A stretch of DNA of 64,000 nucleotides, taken from contig CAZVDF010000001.1 in NCBI GenBank assembly GCA_964626055.1, positions 101,017 through 165,016 on the forward strand. Reading direction: 5' to 3'. Below, one piece after another: positions 36,651 through 45,766 of this stretch. A program made the translations under genes and the position numbers. Source of the stretch: JAFGSG01 sp964626055. GTDB taxonomy: Bacteria; Spirochaetota; UBA4802; JAFGDQ01. Under the pieces are notes generated by a model, which was not told the origin of the DNA, did not search any database, and was given only the letters and a program-made list of their open reading frames with translations. Each line of letters starts with the position of its first letter. Position 1 is the first letter of the stretch.

Positions 36651-36761
36651 AATTACTCATCTTGACTGACTTTTATTACACTATTTCTTAATACTATCGA
36701 TAGAATGATCAGATTATTCTATCGCAGATGTTTATAAAAAAGTCAGTCAAGATGAGTAATT
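36651..36761. repeat. Nested palindromic element, short copy
   Basis: Ends AATTACTCATCTTGACTGAC... (36651-36674) and its complement (36738-36761) are perfect 24-bp inverted repeats. Inside, GATAGAAT and ATTCTATC pair. The sequence is nearly identical to the outer parts of the 57511-57709 element, but lacks that copy's central stem-loop region. It lies 5 nt from the phoR stop codon and upstream of pstS. Confidence 0.8.
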
Positions 36762-36766
36762 AATAA

Positions 36767-38497
36767 TCACACTTCAATGGAAAAAACCGTCCCGCCTGCG
36801 CCGGATTCAACAGTTATTTTCCAGCGGAGTATTTCGGCAGCATGCTTCACTATGGAAAGTCCGAGCCCGGTGCCGCCCGTAGCGCGTGAGCGGCTTTTAT
36901 CGACCCTGTAAAATCTTTCGAATATCCTGTCTATCGATTCCCCGGGTATGCCTATGCCGGTATCAGCTATCGAAACGACCGTTCTGCCGTTTCCCGTTTC
37001 TGCTTTAATATCGATCCTGCCTTTCTGGTTATTGTAATTTATGGCGTTCAATATTATATTGAAAAATATTTCCTCGGCGAGAAATTTATTGCCCTTCACA
37101 GGTTTATCCAGCACATCAATATCGTAATTTATTCCTATCTCTTTCGCTTTAGCTTTGGAGTTCAGGATATCTGTGCAGTTTAAAATAATATCCTTAATAT
37201 TAATCTCCGCGAGAGATTCTTCATTCATTGTCTCAAGCATATTCAGTTTTAACATATCGTTTATTATTGAGTTCTGCCTTTCGAGATTAACAAGAGCTTT
37301 GGAAATAAAATCCGCATTCTGCTCCTTGTCGTGCGGATTCAGCTGAATCGTTTCGAGGTATCCCTTGAGGATTGCGATGGGCGTTTTAAGCTCATGCGAG
37401 AGATTTCCTATGAGATCGGTTTTAAGCTGGTCGATTTTCTTTTTTTCCGTTATATCATGAATTATGAGCAGGATGCCCTCAAGCTCCGACTTGTCTTTTA
37501 TGGGAACAATGAATATTTCGCAAAATTTCCCGGAAAATAATTTTTCCTGGAATTCCGCGCTGTTTCCGGTTTCCAGAGACAGCTCGATGTTCCTGTTCAG
37601 GGAACTGCCCCTTATTGTTTCGTAATATATTTTACCTGTGACGTTTTCACTTTTAATCCCCAATAAATACATGAACGCCTTATTTGAGATCACAATGTAT
37701 TTTTCCTTGTTTATTACCGCTATCCCATCGCTTATGCTTTCAAAAGTGGTTTTCAGTTTATTCTGCTCAGTTACCAGCATATCCATTTCGCTGACAATGC
37801 TGTCCGCCATTTTATTAAGCGTCTTCTGAAGTATGCCTATTTCGTCGTCGCTGTAATTTACCATCCTTGTGGAGTAGTCGCCGCCGGAAAGAGCAAGGGC
37901 AAATTCTTTGGTCTCACGAATCGGATTTGTTATTTTATCGGATATAAGCATAAGTATAACGACGGCAATTGCGATAAGAACGATTCCTGCCCCGAATATA
38001 ATTTTACTGAACTTATTTAAAGTTTCATCAATATCATGCAGAGGTTTTGCCACCCGGATAATGTAACCGTTGTTTTTCTTTGCATAATACAGCATGTCCG
38101 TACTAAGCGTATCGCTGCGCCTTATGCTTTCGCCGGTCTGTTTCTCAATTGCGTCCTTGATCTCAATCCTGTACCTGTGATTATCCATTAAATGCGGATC
38201 AAAATCCGAGTCGGCCATTACATTTCCGTTTAAATCAATAATAGTAATTCTCAGGCCGATAATCTTCGAAAAATTTTTAATCTCAAATGATAGTCCGCTG
38301 CTTAAACCGCCGGGATACTGTCCCGGAACATCTTTTATCATAATGCCGATAAATTTTATTTTTTCGAGCATTTCACTTTTTATGATATTAAGATGCGTTT
38401 CTTTCAGCAGATCGTAATAAAACACGGCAAGTATTAATATCAGTAGGATAAAAAGCGATGTGATCGAAAGAGTGATTTTATTACGAATTTTTTTCAT
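36767..38497 (-). CDS. phoR: Phosphate-regulon sensor histidine kinase PhoR
   Basis: A 576-residue membrane kinase. Order: membrane helix (residues 9-28), periplasmic sensor region to about 165, second helix (168-188), HAMP, PAS domain (about 240-340, with FESISDGIAVINKEKYIV), HisKA with phospho-acceptor His in GNLSHELKTPIAILKGYL, and HATPase with N-box ILNAINYNN, DTGIGIP and GTGLGLSIV. The periplasmic sensor is longer than in E. coli PhoR and resembles the Gram-positive PhoR layout. Partner: PhoB in the same locus. Confidence 0.9.
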   Translation of the reverse strand: MKKIRNKITLSITSLFILLILILAVFYYDLLKETHLNIIKSEMLEKIKFIGIMIKDVPGQYPGGLSSGLSFEIKNFSKIIGLRITIIDLNGNVMADSDFDPHLMDNHRYRIEIKDAIEKQTGESIRRSDTLSTDMLYYAKKNNGYIIRVAKPLHDIDETLNKFSKIIFGAGIVLIAIAVVILMLISDKITNPIRETKEFALALSGGDYSTRMVNYSDDEIGILQKTLNKMADSIVSEMDMLVTEQNKLKTTFESISDGIAVINKEKYIVISNKAFMYLLGIKSENVTGKIYYETIRGSSLNRNIELSLETGNSAEFQEKLFSGKFCEIFIVPIKDKSELEGILLIIHDITEKKKIDQLKTDLIGNLSHELKTPIAILKGYLETIQLNPHDKEQNADFISKALVNLERQNSIINDMLKLNMLETMNEESLAEINIKDIILNCTDILNSKAKAKEIGINYDIDVLDKPVKGNKFLAEEIFFNIILNAINYNNQKGRIDIKAETGNGRTVVSIADTGIGIPGESIDRIFERFYRVDKSRSRATGGTGLGLSIVKHAAEILRWKITVESGAGGTVFSIEV

Positions 38498-38576
38498 CGA
38501 ACAATTGTCCGGTCAAAGAGAATATTTCAGAAAAAAGATCATCAACTGAATAATTCAGTATCTACGGAAATAGGTT

Positions 38577-39437
38577 CTAAATACCTTTTAGTTTTTTTCT
38601 GAATCTATATCTTAAAATTAATCCAGTCATGTTCAGGATAAGAACAAGAAGTATAAGAATAATAGCCGTACCGTACTGGAGATGCCTTGTTTCGAGAATT
38701 TTTGTGCCCGCGGTCGCCATTACGTAAATATGATTGGGCAGCGCCATTACTTCGTGAAAAATCGACGTCGGAAGATCGGGCGTAAAGAAAGCGGCTGCCG
38801 TGAACATGATAGGCGCCGTCTCACCCGCAGCTCTTCCCAGAGAAAGCATTATACCTGTGAGTATACCGGGCAATGCGCCCGGCAGGACTATTTTAAATAC
38901 TGTCTGCAGTTGGGTGGCGCCCAGTGAGAAGGATGCCTCTCTGAAGGTCTTCGGCACCGTAAGCAATGCTTCTTCCGTGGAACGGATTATCACGGGAAGG
39001 TTCAATATCCCGAGCGTGAGAGAACCTGCAAGCACCGACGTGCCGAACTTGAAAAAAATAACAAACAGGCTCAGACCGAACAATCCAAATACTACTGAAG
39101 GTACGCCTGCCAGGTTGCTCACCCCAAGCCTTATAATTCTCACAACTTTTCCATTGCTTGCATATTCCGTTAAATATATCGCTGTTATTATCCCGATCGG
39201 AATTGATACTATGGAAGATCCTACTATCAGATACAGAGTTCCTATTATAGCAGGAAAAATCCCCCCCTTTGTCATCGAATCCTGAGGAAACGCAGTTAAA
39301 AATTCCCACGAAAGGGCGCTGAAGCCCGTTTTAACGATATAGCCCAGCATAAAGAAAAGAAATATTATTACCGTATACGATAATATTCTCATTATTATAA
39401 AAACAACATTCTGTGTAATGTCTGCTTTTGTTCTCAT
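38577..39437 (-). CDS. pstA: Phosphate ABC transporter permease PstA (first copy)
   Basis: A 286-residue permease with six membrane segments; KTGFSALSWEFLTAFPQDSM and GGIFPAIIGTLYL are PstA-type, and the coupling loop is TFREASFSLGATQLQTVFKI followed by LPGALPGILTG. It follows pstC by 58 nt, a gap that holds a GC-rich hairpin. Confidence 0.93.
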   Translation of the reverse strand: MRTKADITQNVVFIIMRILSYTVIIFLFFMLGYIVKTGFSALSWEFLTAFPQDSMTKGGIFPAIIGTLYLIVGSSIVSIPIGIITAIYLTEYASNGKVVRIIRLGVSNLAGVPSVVFGLFGLSLFVIFFKFGTSVLAGSLTLGILNLPVIIRSTEEALLTVPKTFREASFSLGATQLQTVFKIVLPGALPGILTGIMLSLGRAAGETAPIMFTAAAFFTPDLPTSIFHEVMALPNHIYVMATAGTKILETRHLQYGTAIILILLVLILNMTGLILRYRFRKKLKGI

Positions 39438-39445
39438 TGGCTAAT

Positions 39446-39488
39446 ACCCTCATCCTCCTAACCTCCTTCTCCCGGAGGGAGAAGGAGG
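39446..39488. repeat. GC-rich hairpin repeat between pstC and pstA
   Basis: CCTCCTTCTCCC (39462-39473) and GGGAGAAGGAGG (39477-39488) form a perfect 12-bp stem with a 3-nt loop; the same stem recurs at 32838-32864. It lies between pstC and pstA and is preceded by CCTCATCCTCCTAA. Confidence 0.75.
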
Positions 39489-39495
39489 ACTTACT

Positions 39496-40386
39496 TTATC
39501 CTTCCTTAAATTTATATTTTCCCGACAAATAGTCGGCAATTATATTAAAGACAAAGGTTATAAAAAAAAGAATTATCCCTATTGCGAACAGAGCGCGGTA
39601 ATGCGCCCCGCCAACCGGCGCTTCGGCCATTTCGGCGGCGATGTTCGATGTAAGCGGCCTCACGGGATCAAAGATCGAATGCGGGATAACGGCAGCCCCG
39701 CCTGCGACCATGAGAACGACCATCGTCTCCCCTATAACGCGGGATATACCGAGTATTATCGCAGTCCAGATGCCTGAAAGGGCTGCGGGTATTGTAATGT
39801 GATAAATCGTCTGCCACCTGTTTGCTCCGAGAGCATAAGACGCTTCTTTCAAAGACGCCGGCACGGAAGATATGGCATCCTCGCATATGCTGGCGATCGT
39901 CGGAATTGCCATGAACGCCAGCATTAAAGCAGCGTTAAAAAGATTGAGCCCCGTGTCGAGATCGAATTTATTCTGCAGGAACGGAGCAACGACGACCATG
40001 CCGAAAAACCCTATGATTACCGACGGTATCGAAGCGATTATTTCGATCACTGGTTTAATGACTTCCCTTATTCCTTTGCTTGCAAGCTCGGAAAGATAAA
40101 TAGCTATGGCTAGGCTGAAAGGTACGGCCATGACCGAAGCTAAAAGCGTAACCGCTACTGACGCAACGATCAGAGGAAGAATCCCAAAGCGCGCGTTAGC
40201 GCTCGTGGGATACCAGCTTGTGCCGAATATAAAATCAATCAGTCCGACATGGTTAAGCACGGGTATGCCTTCTATGAACAAAAAAAACATTATAAGAAAT
40301 AAAATTACAAGACAGGATAATCCTACAATAAAAAAGAATTTGCTCAAAACCCTGTCATAAATAATTTTTCTGTTTAAATGCTTCAT
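39496..40386 (-). CDS. pstC: Phosphate ABC transporter permease PstC (first copy)
   Basis: A 296-residue permease, six membrane segments. FGILPLIVASVAVTLLASV and the coupling loop SLKEASYALGANRWQTIYHI with IPAALSGIWTA identify PstC. It lies between phoB and pstA, so this first set is interleaved with the regulators: pstB-phoU-phoB-pstC-pstA-phoR. Confidence 0.93.
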   Translation of the reverse strand: MKHLNRKIIYDRVLSKFFFIVGLSCLVILFLIMFFLFIEGIPVLNHVGLIDFIFGTSWYPTSANARFGILPLIVASVAVTLLASVMAVPFSLAIAIYLSELASKGIREVIKPVIEIIASIPSVIIGFFGMVVVAPFLQNKFDLDTGLNLFNAALMLAFMAIPTIASICEDAISSVPASLKEASYALGANRWQTIYHITIPAALSGIWTAIILGISRVIGETMVVLMVAGGAAVIPHSIFDPVRPLTSNIAAEMAEAPVGGAHYRALFAIGIILFFITFVFNIIADYLSGKYKFKEG

Positions 40387-40456
40387 AATGACCTCACCCG
40401 GCTGGCCGGCTACGCCGCCCAGCCACCTTCTCCCGCGCCGTGCGCAGGCGAGGGTT
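40385..40456. repeat. GC-rich repeat between phoB and pstC
   Basis: A GC-rich stretch starting ATGACCTCACCCGGCTGGCC, with GGCTGG / CCAGCC pairing and a CTTCTCCCGCGCC tail. It resembles the ACCTCACC- and CTTCTCCC-containing palindromes elsewhere in this locus and is unlike the neighbouring AT-rich DNA. The stem is weaker than in the other copies. Confidence 0.45.
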
Positions 40457-40457
40457 T

Positions 40458-41156
40458 CTATGCTTTCAGCCCGTATCCGACTCCGGAAAAAGTCGAAATA
40501 ACTTCCTTGTATTTCCCGAGTTTTTTCCGAAGATTCATTATATGTACGTCGATCGTTCTGTCTATCACGTATATATCTTCGCCTTTAACGCTGTTGATTA
40601 TATTATCCCTTGTGAATACCTTGCCCGGATGCTTTAAAAAAAGATAAAGAAGATGGAATTCTGTTTTTGTAATTTTAATATTTTTACCGTCGACTTTAAC
40701 AGCATATTTGTCCGGGAAAAGCTCTATGCCGCCGTGCTTAAGGACATCCTCATCGCTTTCCGGACGCATCTCGGCGCGCCTGAATAACGCTTTTACCCTT
40801 GAGATCAGTTCTTTTATGCCGAACGGTTTTGTTATGTAATCGTCCCCTCCCAGTTCCAGCCCGAGCACTTTGTCGAACTCTTCCGATTTGGCGGAAAGGA
40901 ATATTATCGGTATCGGTTTATTTTTTTCCGAAGAACGTATACTTTTACAGAAATCATAGCCGCTCATTCCCTGCATCATTATGTCGAGTACGATCAGATC
41001 CGGCGTGCTCTTTTCCATTGACTCCAGCGCTTTTTCCCCGGACGGGAAACATGAGACATCGTATCCTTCTTTCGAAAGATTCACTTTTAGAATTTCCCGA
41101 ATATCCTCTTCGTCGTCGATGACATAAATTTTTTTCTTCATATTATCATCTTTCAC
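40458..41156 (-). CDS. phoB: Phosphate-regulon response regulator PhoB
   Basis: A 232-residue OmpR-family regulator. Receiver: acidic pair in YVIDDEEDI, phospho-acceptor Asp in LIVLDIMMQGMSGYD, and Lys in DYITKPFG; all are present. The winged helix has TKTEFHLLYLFLKHPGKVFT and RTIDVHIMNLRKKLG. Its likely kinase is PhoR at 36767-38497, and its likely targets carry the 11-nt repeat boxes near 42.9 and 57.9 kb. Confidence 0.92.
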   Translation of the reverse strand: MKDDNMKKKIYVIDDEEDIREILKVNLSKEGYDVSCFPSGEKALESMEKSTPDLIVLDIMMQGMSGYDFCKSIRSSEKNKPIPIIFLSAKSEEFDKVLGLELGGDDYITKPFGIKELISRVKALFRRAEMRPESDEDVLKHGGIELFPDKYAVKVDGKNIKITKTEFHLLYLFLKHPGKVFTRDNIINSVKGEDIYVIDRTIDVHIMNLRKKLGKYKEVISTFSGVGYGLKA

Positions 41157-41263
41157 TTATAATACTTTCTCTACTACCCCCGCTCTATCTCCGCGCGAAG
41201 CCTCCTCTGGGATAAAAAGGACACAATCATTTTAACTAACGTCTTCAAAGCTTCACAACCAGT

Positions 41264-41286
41264 GCCCCCTCCGGGGGTTAGGGGGC
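41264..41286. repeat. GC-rich hairpin between phoU and phoB
   Basis: GCCCCCT (41264-41270) and AGGGGGC (41280-41286) form a 7-bp stem, with an alternative CCCCCTCCGGGGG pairing inside. It is another GC-rich palindrome in a gap of the phosphate locus. The rest of the 195-bp gap has no recognisable feature. Confidence 0.45.
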
Positions 41287-41352
41287 CGAATGCAAATCGT
41301 ATTGACATTAAAAAATTCAGCATAAGCTACCATAGGATTTAAAAGGCTGACT

Positions 41353-42006
41353 TTACTCGCTATGCCTCACATCCACACCTTCAATGTAATATATTGCTCT
41401 TTCCGCTATATTAGTCGCATGATCGCCGATTCTTTCAATGGATTTGGATACTCTTGTAAGGCTTAAAGCATCCGAGATCAATTTCGGATTCTCCGCCATA
41501 TAGGACAGAAGCTCCCTGTATATCTGGACATTCAAAGCGTCGATTTCATTGTCTTTTTCTATTACCTGCCTTGCCAGTTCGACGTTTTTTTCGCTTATCG
41601 CCGCAAATGAATCTTTTATCATTTCAATCGCTACAGCTGTCATTCTGACAACATCAACCGGATTTTTAAAAAGCGATCGACCTTCAAATCTTTTTGCTTC
41701 CTTGGCAATACCTGTCGCCAGATCGCCTATTCTCTCAAGATCGGTATTTATCTTCAGCATGGCAAGCACAAGCCTTAAATGTATCGCCGCAGGCTGTTTT
41801 GTTACAAGTATTTTAACGCACATTTCATCAATAGTATTTTCAAGCTCGTCCAGAACTGAATCGCCTTCAATCACTTTCTGGGCCAGTTTAGCATCGCAAT
41901 TTTTAAGAGAATCTACAGCCTTAACAATAGTTTCTATTGCTATATCCGCCATTTCAAAAATTTTGGCTCTTGTGCTCTCAAGATCCTGTTCAAGATGTGT
42001 TTTCAT
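41353..42006 (-). CDS. phoU: Phosphate signalling regulator PhoU (first copy)
   Basis: A 217-residue PhoU with both helical repeats: DLERIGDLATGIAKEAKR and SIERIGDHATNIAERAIY carry the metal-binding residues. The two PhoU proteins of the locus differ clearly. It follows pstB, with a poly-C tract and hairpin in the 91-nt gap. Confidence 0.94.
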   Translation of the reverse strand: MKTHLEQDLESTRAKIFEMADIAIETIVKAVDSLKNCDAKLAQKVIEGDSVLDELENTIDEMCVKILVTKQPAAIHLRLVLAMLKINTDLERIGDLATGIAKEAKRFEGRSLFKNPVDVVRMTAVAIEMIKDSFAAISEKNVELARQVIEKDNEIDALNVQIYRELLSYMAENPKLISDALSLTRVSKSIERIGDHATNIAERAIYYIEGVDVRHSE

Positions 42007-42026
42007 TTTTTTCCCCTAGACTTCAT

Positions 42027-42088
42027 CCCCCCCCCCCCCCCCCCATCCCTCCTTCTCCCACGGGGAGTAGGAGGGATGGGGGTGAGGT
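42027..42088. repeat. Poly-C tract with long GC-rich hairpin between pstB and phoU
   Basis: Eighteen consecutive C residues (42027-42044) run directly into the left arm of a hairpin, CATCCCTCCTTCTCCC, pairing with GGGGAGTAGGAGGGATG over about 19 bp with one mismatch, followed by GGGGTGAGGTT. It belongs to the same family as 32791-32880. The homopolymer could vary in length by slippage. Confidence 0.8.
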
Positions 42089-42097
42089 TTATATTTT

Positions 42098-42853
42098 CTA
42101 TCCGAATTTGCCTGTTACGTAGTTCTCCGTCATTTCGAGCTCAGGTTTTGTAAATATGGTTTCAGTCGTATTCAGTTCGATCAGGTTTCCCATATACATA
42201 AATGCCGTATAGTCGCTTATGCGAGCGGCCTGCTGCATATTATGGGTTACTATAATAATTGTGTATTTCACTTTAAGGTCCTGGATAAGCTCTTCAATCT
42301 TTTGTGTGGATATGGGGTCAAGCGCCGAAGCGGGCTCATCCATTAAAATAATTTCGGGCTCAATGGCGATCGTCCGCGCGATGCACAATCTCTGCTGCTG
42401 GCCGCCCGATAGTCCCAGGGCCGAATCGTCAAGCCGGTCTTTGACTTCATCCCAGAGCGCAGCGCCCCTAAGAGATCTCTCCACCCTGGTTTCTATATCG
42501 TATTTATTTTTTATCCCGTTAATTTTAAGGCCGTACGCTATGTTTTCAAAAACCGATTTCGGGAAAGGATTAGATTTCTGGAATACCATGCCGACTCTCC
42601 TGCGGAGATCGGAAACATTATAATTATCGGTGTAAATCGATCCGCCGTCGATCAGAATATCGCCCTCAACCCTGCATCCGGGTATAATATCATTCATTCT
42701 ATTAATACAGCGTAAAAGGGTGGATTTACCGCATCCTGACGGGCCTATCAGCGCTAGCACCGAATTTTCCCTGACTGAGATATCAACATTTTTAACCGCC
42801 GCACTATCACCGTAATAAAAAGTAAGATCATTTATCAGTACTTTATTATCCAT
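42098..42853 (-). CDS. pstB: Phosphate ABC transporter ATP-binding protein PstB
   Basis: A 251-residue ATPase with every canonical motif: Walker A GPSGCGKST, Q-loop MVFQKSNPFP, signature LSGGQQQR, Walker B ILMDEP and H-loop VTHNMQQAARISDY. It serves as the internal control for the two unusual PstB-like genes at 31.2-32.8 kb. It is the first gene of the phosphate locus and follows a candidate Pho box. Confidence 0.95.
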   Translation of the reverse strand: MDNKVLINDLTFYYGDSAAVKNVDISVRENSVLALIGPSGCGKSTLLRCINRMNDIIPGCRVEGDILIDGGSIYTDNYNVSDLRRRVGMVFQKSNPFPKSVFENIAYGLKINGIKNKYDIETRVERSLRGAALWDEVKDRLDDSALGLSGGQQQRLCIARTIAIEPEIILMDEPASALDPISTQKIEELIQDLKVKYTIIIVTHNMQQAARISDYTAFMYMGNLIELNTTETIFTKPELEMTENYVTGKFG

Positions 42854-42903
42854 AAAATTTACATCCGCAGACCAATTATATTTTTATTCATTATCAAATA
42901 TCA

Positions 42904-42949
42904 ATTATAAATTAAAGGAAATATAAGGTTAATATAAAGATTTTGTTAA
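42904..42949 (-). promoter_or_regulatory. Candidate Pho box and -10 element before pstB
   Basis: On the minus strand TTAACA (42949-42944), TTTATA (42938-42933), CTTATA (42927-42922) and TTTAAT (42916-42911) repeat at an exact 11-nt period, followed one base later by TATAAT (42909-42904). No good -35 is needed if an activator such as PhoB binds the repeats. Confidence 0.55.
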
Positions 42950-43072
42950 TTTATATATAATAGTAACCGGACTTTTATTTTTCTCCCGCTCCCCTTAAAA
43001 TCTTATCCATATTCTTTATAAAAAATTCATAAAATTCTAATTTTATATAAACTGAAAATTATCATCTTTTTT

Positions 43073-45766
43073 ATGAAAAGAATTAAAATTTATACAATAA
43101 GGATGATAAAACGGATGAAGAGGCCTATTTCGTTCAAAAAACAGGTTGAGGAAAGACTGGACTCATTTCTGGAGGAGCAGAGAAAAAACTTTCCCGCGGA
43201 CGAATTGATAACAATCGACCTGCACTGTCACGATCATAACAGCAATGTTCCGGACGAACTGATCGCGCGTATCCTGAATGTTCCGGAGACATGGCTTGCA
43301 GGTGAAGAACTTATAAATACGCTAAAAGCGCGCGGGTGCAGCGCTTTTAGCGTCACCAATCATAATAATTCCAGGTCCTGTTATGAACTGATAGAAAAAG
43401 GCGAAGACATCCTGGTCGGAGCGGAATGGAGCTGCATGGTGCCGGATTATAAAACAGGCATACATGTGCTTGCCTATGGCTTTACTCCTGAACAGGAAAG
43501 CAAACTGAATAAACTCAGAACCGATATTTATAAATTCCAGGAATACACTAAAGAAAACGATATACCTACAATATGGGCTCATCCTCTTTATCACTACAAA
43601 TCAACAGGCACTCCGCCTATGGAATTTTTCGATAAAATGTCCCTGCTTTTTGAACGCTTTGAAGTCATTAACGGCCAGAGGGATTCATGGCAGAACATGC
43701 TTGTAAAAGAATGGATAGCTTCTCTTGATGCCGAAAAAATTGACAGATTATCGCGTGTGTTTAAAATCCCTGCAGATAAATATGTGAGAGATCCCTTTCT
43801 TAAAGCGATGGCAGGCGGTTCGGACAGCCACATGGGAATATTTGCGGGATTGACCGGCACCAGGCTTTATATTCCGGGATTGGGTGATATAAAGGATAAA
43901 AAAAAATCAGAACTCGCTCTTGAAGCTATAAAGAATGGGAATATGGCCCCGTACGGTTCACATAACGACACGGAGAAAATGGCGGTAACTTTTCTCGATT
44001 ATTTCTGCCAGATAGGCATTAATCTGAAAGATCCGGGTCTGCTCAGGATGCTTCTGCATAAAGGCGAGCCAAAGGATAAGCTAATTGCTTATGCCGCCGC
44101 GAACGGATTCATGGAGCTAAAGCGTCATAAAACAACATTTAATTTTCTAAAGGTATTTAAAGATTGTTTTGCAGGCAACGTGCCCGGCAGGATTAAAAGA
44201 TTTATCGTGACAAAAGATTACAGGGAAGTATTCAAGCTGGCGGCGAACATGGCTGCAATAAGGCGCGACGATCCCGAAAAAGCCGTATCCGCCTTTGATT
44301 CGTCGATTCATAAAATATTTGAAATACTGAACAAACTCCTGGTTTCCCGCGCCGAAAAGAAAATCGAAAAGCTGAACCGCAAACACGATCTCTCCTCGCT
44401 TAAAATTGAAGAAATCATTTCCGGCATCGAAATTCCTTCCCATTTCCGCGCGCTGTTCGACGAAAAGGAAATGCTTAAAAACGACAGGCTGAAATCGATA
44501 AACATTTCCAAATTCATGGACGGGCTCTCTTTCCCGTTCCTTGCGTCCGCCGTAATACTGGCCTCCTTTTTCACAAGCGCGAAAGTGATGTATAACTCAA
44601 GACGTCTTCTGGACGAATTTGCGGACGAGTACGGTGTTTTGAAACATCCGGAACGCACTTTATGGATCACGGACACATTCGAAGATACAAACGGAGTAGC
44701 AATGGTGCTAAAGTCAATGCTCGGCGAAATAAGGAGAAGGGACCTGCCGATCGATATACTGGCAGCGAGCAATACGCTCGAGTCGGGCGACCACTTTATA
44801 GCGGTTAAACCCGTTGCGAAATTCACTCTGCCTTTTTACCGGCAGCAGCCCGTGCGCATTCCGAATCTTTTAGAAATACACAGACTCTTTAAAGAGGGCG
44901 AATATAGCAGGATAATCTGTTCAACCGAAGGCCCTATGGGAATGGCGGCAGTTTATCTAAAACACGCTTATTCGGTACCGGCGTATTTTTACGTGCATAC
45001 GGACTGGATGATGTTCAGCGACAAGGTACTTCATCTTGACGAGCAGAATAAAAGCCGACTGCGCCGTTTGCTGCGGGCATTCTACAGGCAATTCGAGGGG
45101 TTGTTCGTACTCAACAAAGACCAGAGAAAATGGCTTATCGGCAAGGACATGGGTTTCGACCCGCAAAAAGTATTTTTAACAGCTCACTGGGCGGATAACG
45201 GATTTGTTCCAAAAAAAACGGACAAGAAAAAGATTTTTAATTTATCCGGCGACGAACCGGTGCTTCTTTTTGCCGGAAGGCTTTCGGACGAAAAAGGTGT
45301 AATGGAGATCCCGCTTATAGCAGAGAAAGTCCGTTCGTCTTTCCCGGATATTAAGATCGCTTTTGCCGGGATCGGGCCGAGGGAAAGCGATCTCAGGGCC
45401 GCAATGCCGGATGCTGTATTTCTCGGATGGGTAGACCACGAAAGACTCCCGGAAATATATTCGGCCGCGGACATGCTTATCCTGCCTTCGCGTTTCGACA
45501 CGTTCGGCTGCGTTGTGCTGGAAGCTCTGTCCTGCGGCCTTCCCGTAATCGCCTACAACACCAAAGGTCCCAAGGACATAATAGTCAGCGGCCTCAACGG
45601 TTATCTCGCAAGGAACGGCTCCGAGATGGCAAACAGGATAATAGAATTTTTAAGCGATAAAAAGCTGCGCCTGAAATTCAAAGATGCTTCTCTGAAGCGC
45701 GCCAGTGAATATGACCCGGAGAAAATAATATCCCGCTTAATGCAGGACCTGATGAGCGCAGCATGA
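43073..45766 (+). CDS. PHP-domain / GT4 glycosyltransferase fusion
   Basis: An 897-residue protein. Residues about 45-285 form a PHP domain: metal ligands in DLHCHDHNS, TNHNN, GAEWSC, IWAHPLYHY and GGSDSHMG. After a helical linker (about 330-520), residues 540-895 are a GT-B glycosyltransferase of the GT4 type: TLWITDTFEDTNGVAM, then LLFAGRLSDEKGVMEIP and the E-x7-E region PSRFDTFGCVVLEALSCGLP. The N-terminal GT half resembles glycolipid-forming GT4 enzymes; acceptor and role of the PHP part (perhaps a phosphoesterase) are unknown. The GH13 gene overlaps its stop by 4 nt. Confidence 0.85.
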   Translation: MKRIKIYTIRMIKRMKRPISFKKQVEERLDSFLEEQRKNFPADELITIDLHCHDHNSNVPDELIARILNVPETWLAGEELINTLKARGCSAFSVTNHNNSRSCYELIEKGEDILVGAEWSCMVPDYKTGIHVLAYGFTPEQESKLNKLRTDIYKFQEYTKENDIPTIWAHPLYHYKSTGTPPMEFFDKMSLLFERFEVINGQRDSWQNMLVKEWIASLDAEKIDRLSRVFKIPADKYVRDPFLKAMAGGSDSHMGIFAGLTGTRLYIPGLGDIKDKKKSELALEAIKNGNMAPYGSHNDTEKMAVTFLDYFCQIGINLKDPGLLRMLLHKGEPKDKLIAYAAANGFMELKRHKTTFNFLKVFKDCFAGNVPGRIKRFIVTKDYREVFKLAANMAAIRRDDPEKAVSAFDSSIHKIFEILNKLLVSRAEKKIEKLNRKHDLSSLKIEEIISGIEIPSHFRALFDEKEMLKNDRLKSINISKFMDGLSFPFLASAVILASFFTSAKVMYNSRRLLDEFADEYGVLKHPERTLWITDTFEDTNGVAMVLKSMLGEIRRRDLPIDILAASNTLESGDHFIAVKPVAKFTLPFYRQQPVRIPNLLEIHRLFKEGEYSRIICSTEGPMGMAAVYLKHAYSVPAYFYVHTDWMMFSDKVLHLDEQNKSRLRRLLRAFYRQFEGLFVLNKDQRKWLIGKDMGFDPQKVFLTAHWADNGFVPKKTDKKKIFNLSGDEPVLLFAGRLSDEKGVMEIPLIAEKVRSSFPDIKIAFAGIGPRESDLRAAMPDAVFLGWVDHERLPEIYSAADMLILPSRFDTFGCVVLEALSCGLPVIAYNTKGPKDIIVSGLNGYLARNGSEMANRIIEFLSDKKLRLKFKDASLKRASEYDPEKIISRLMQDLMSAA

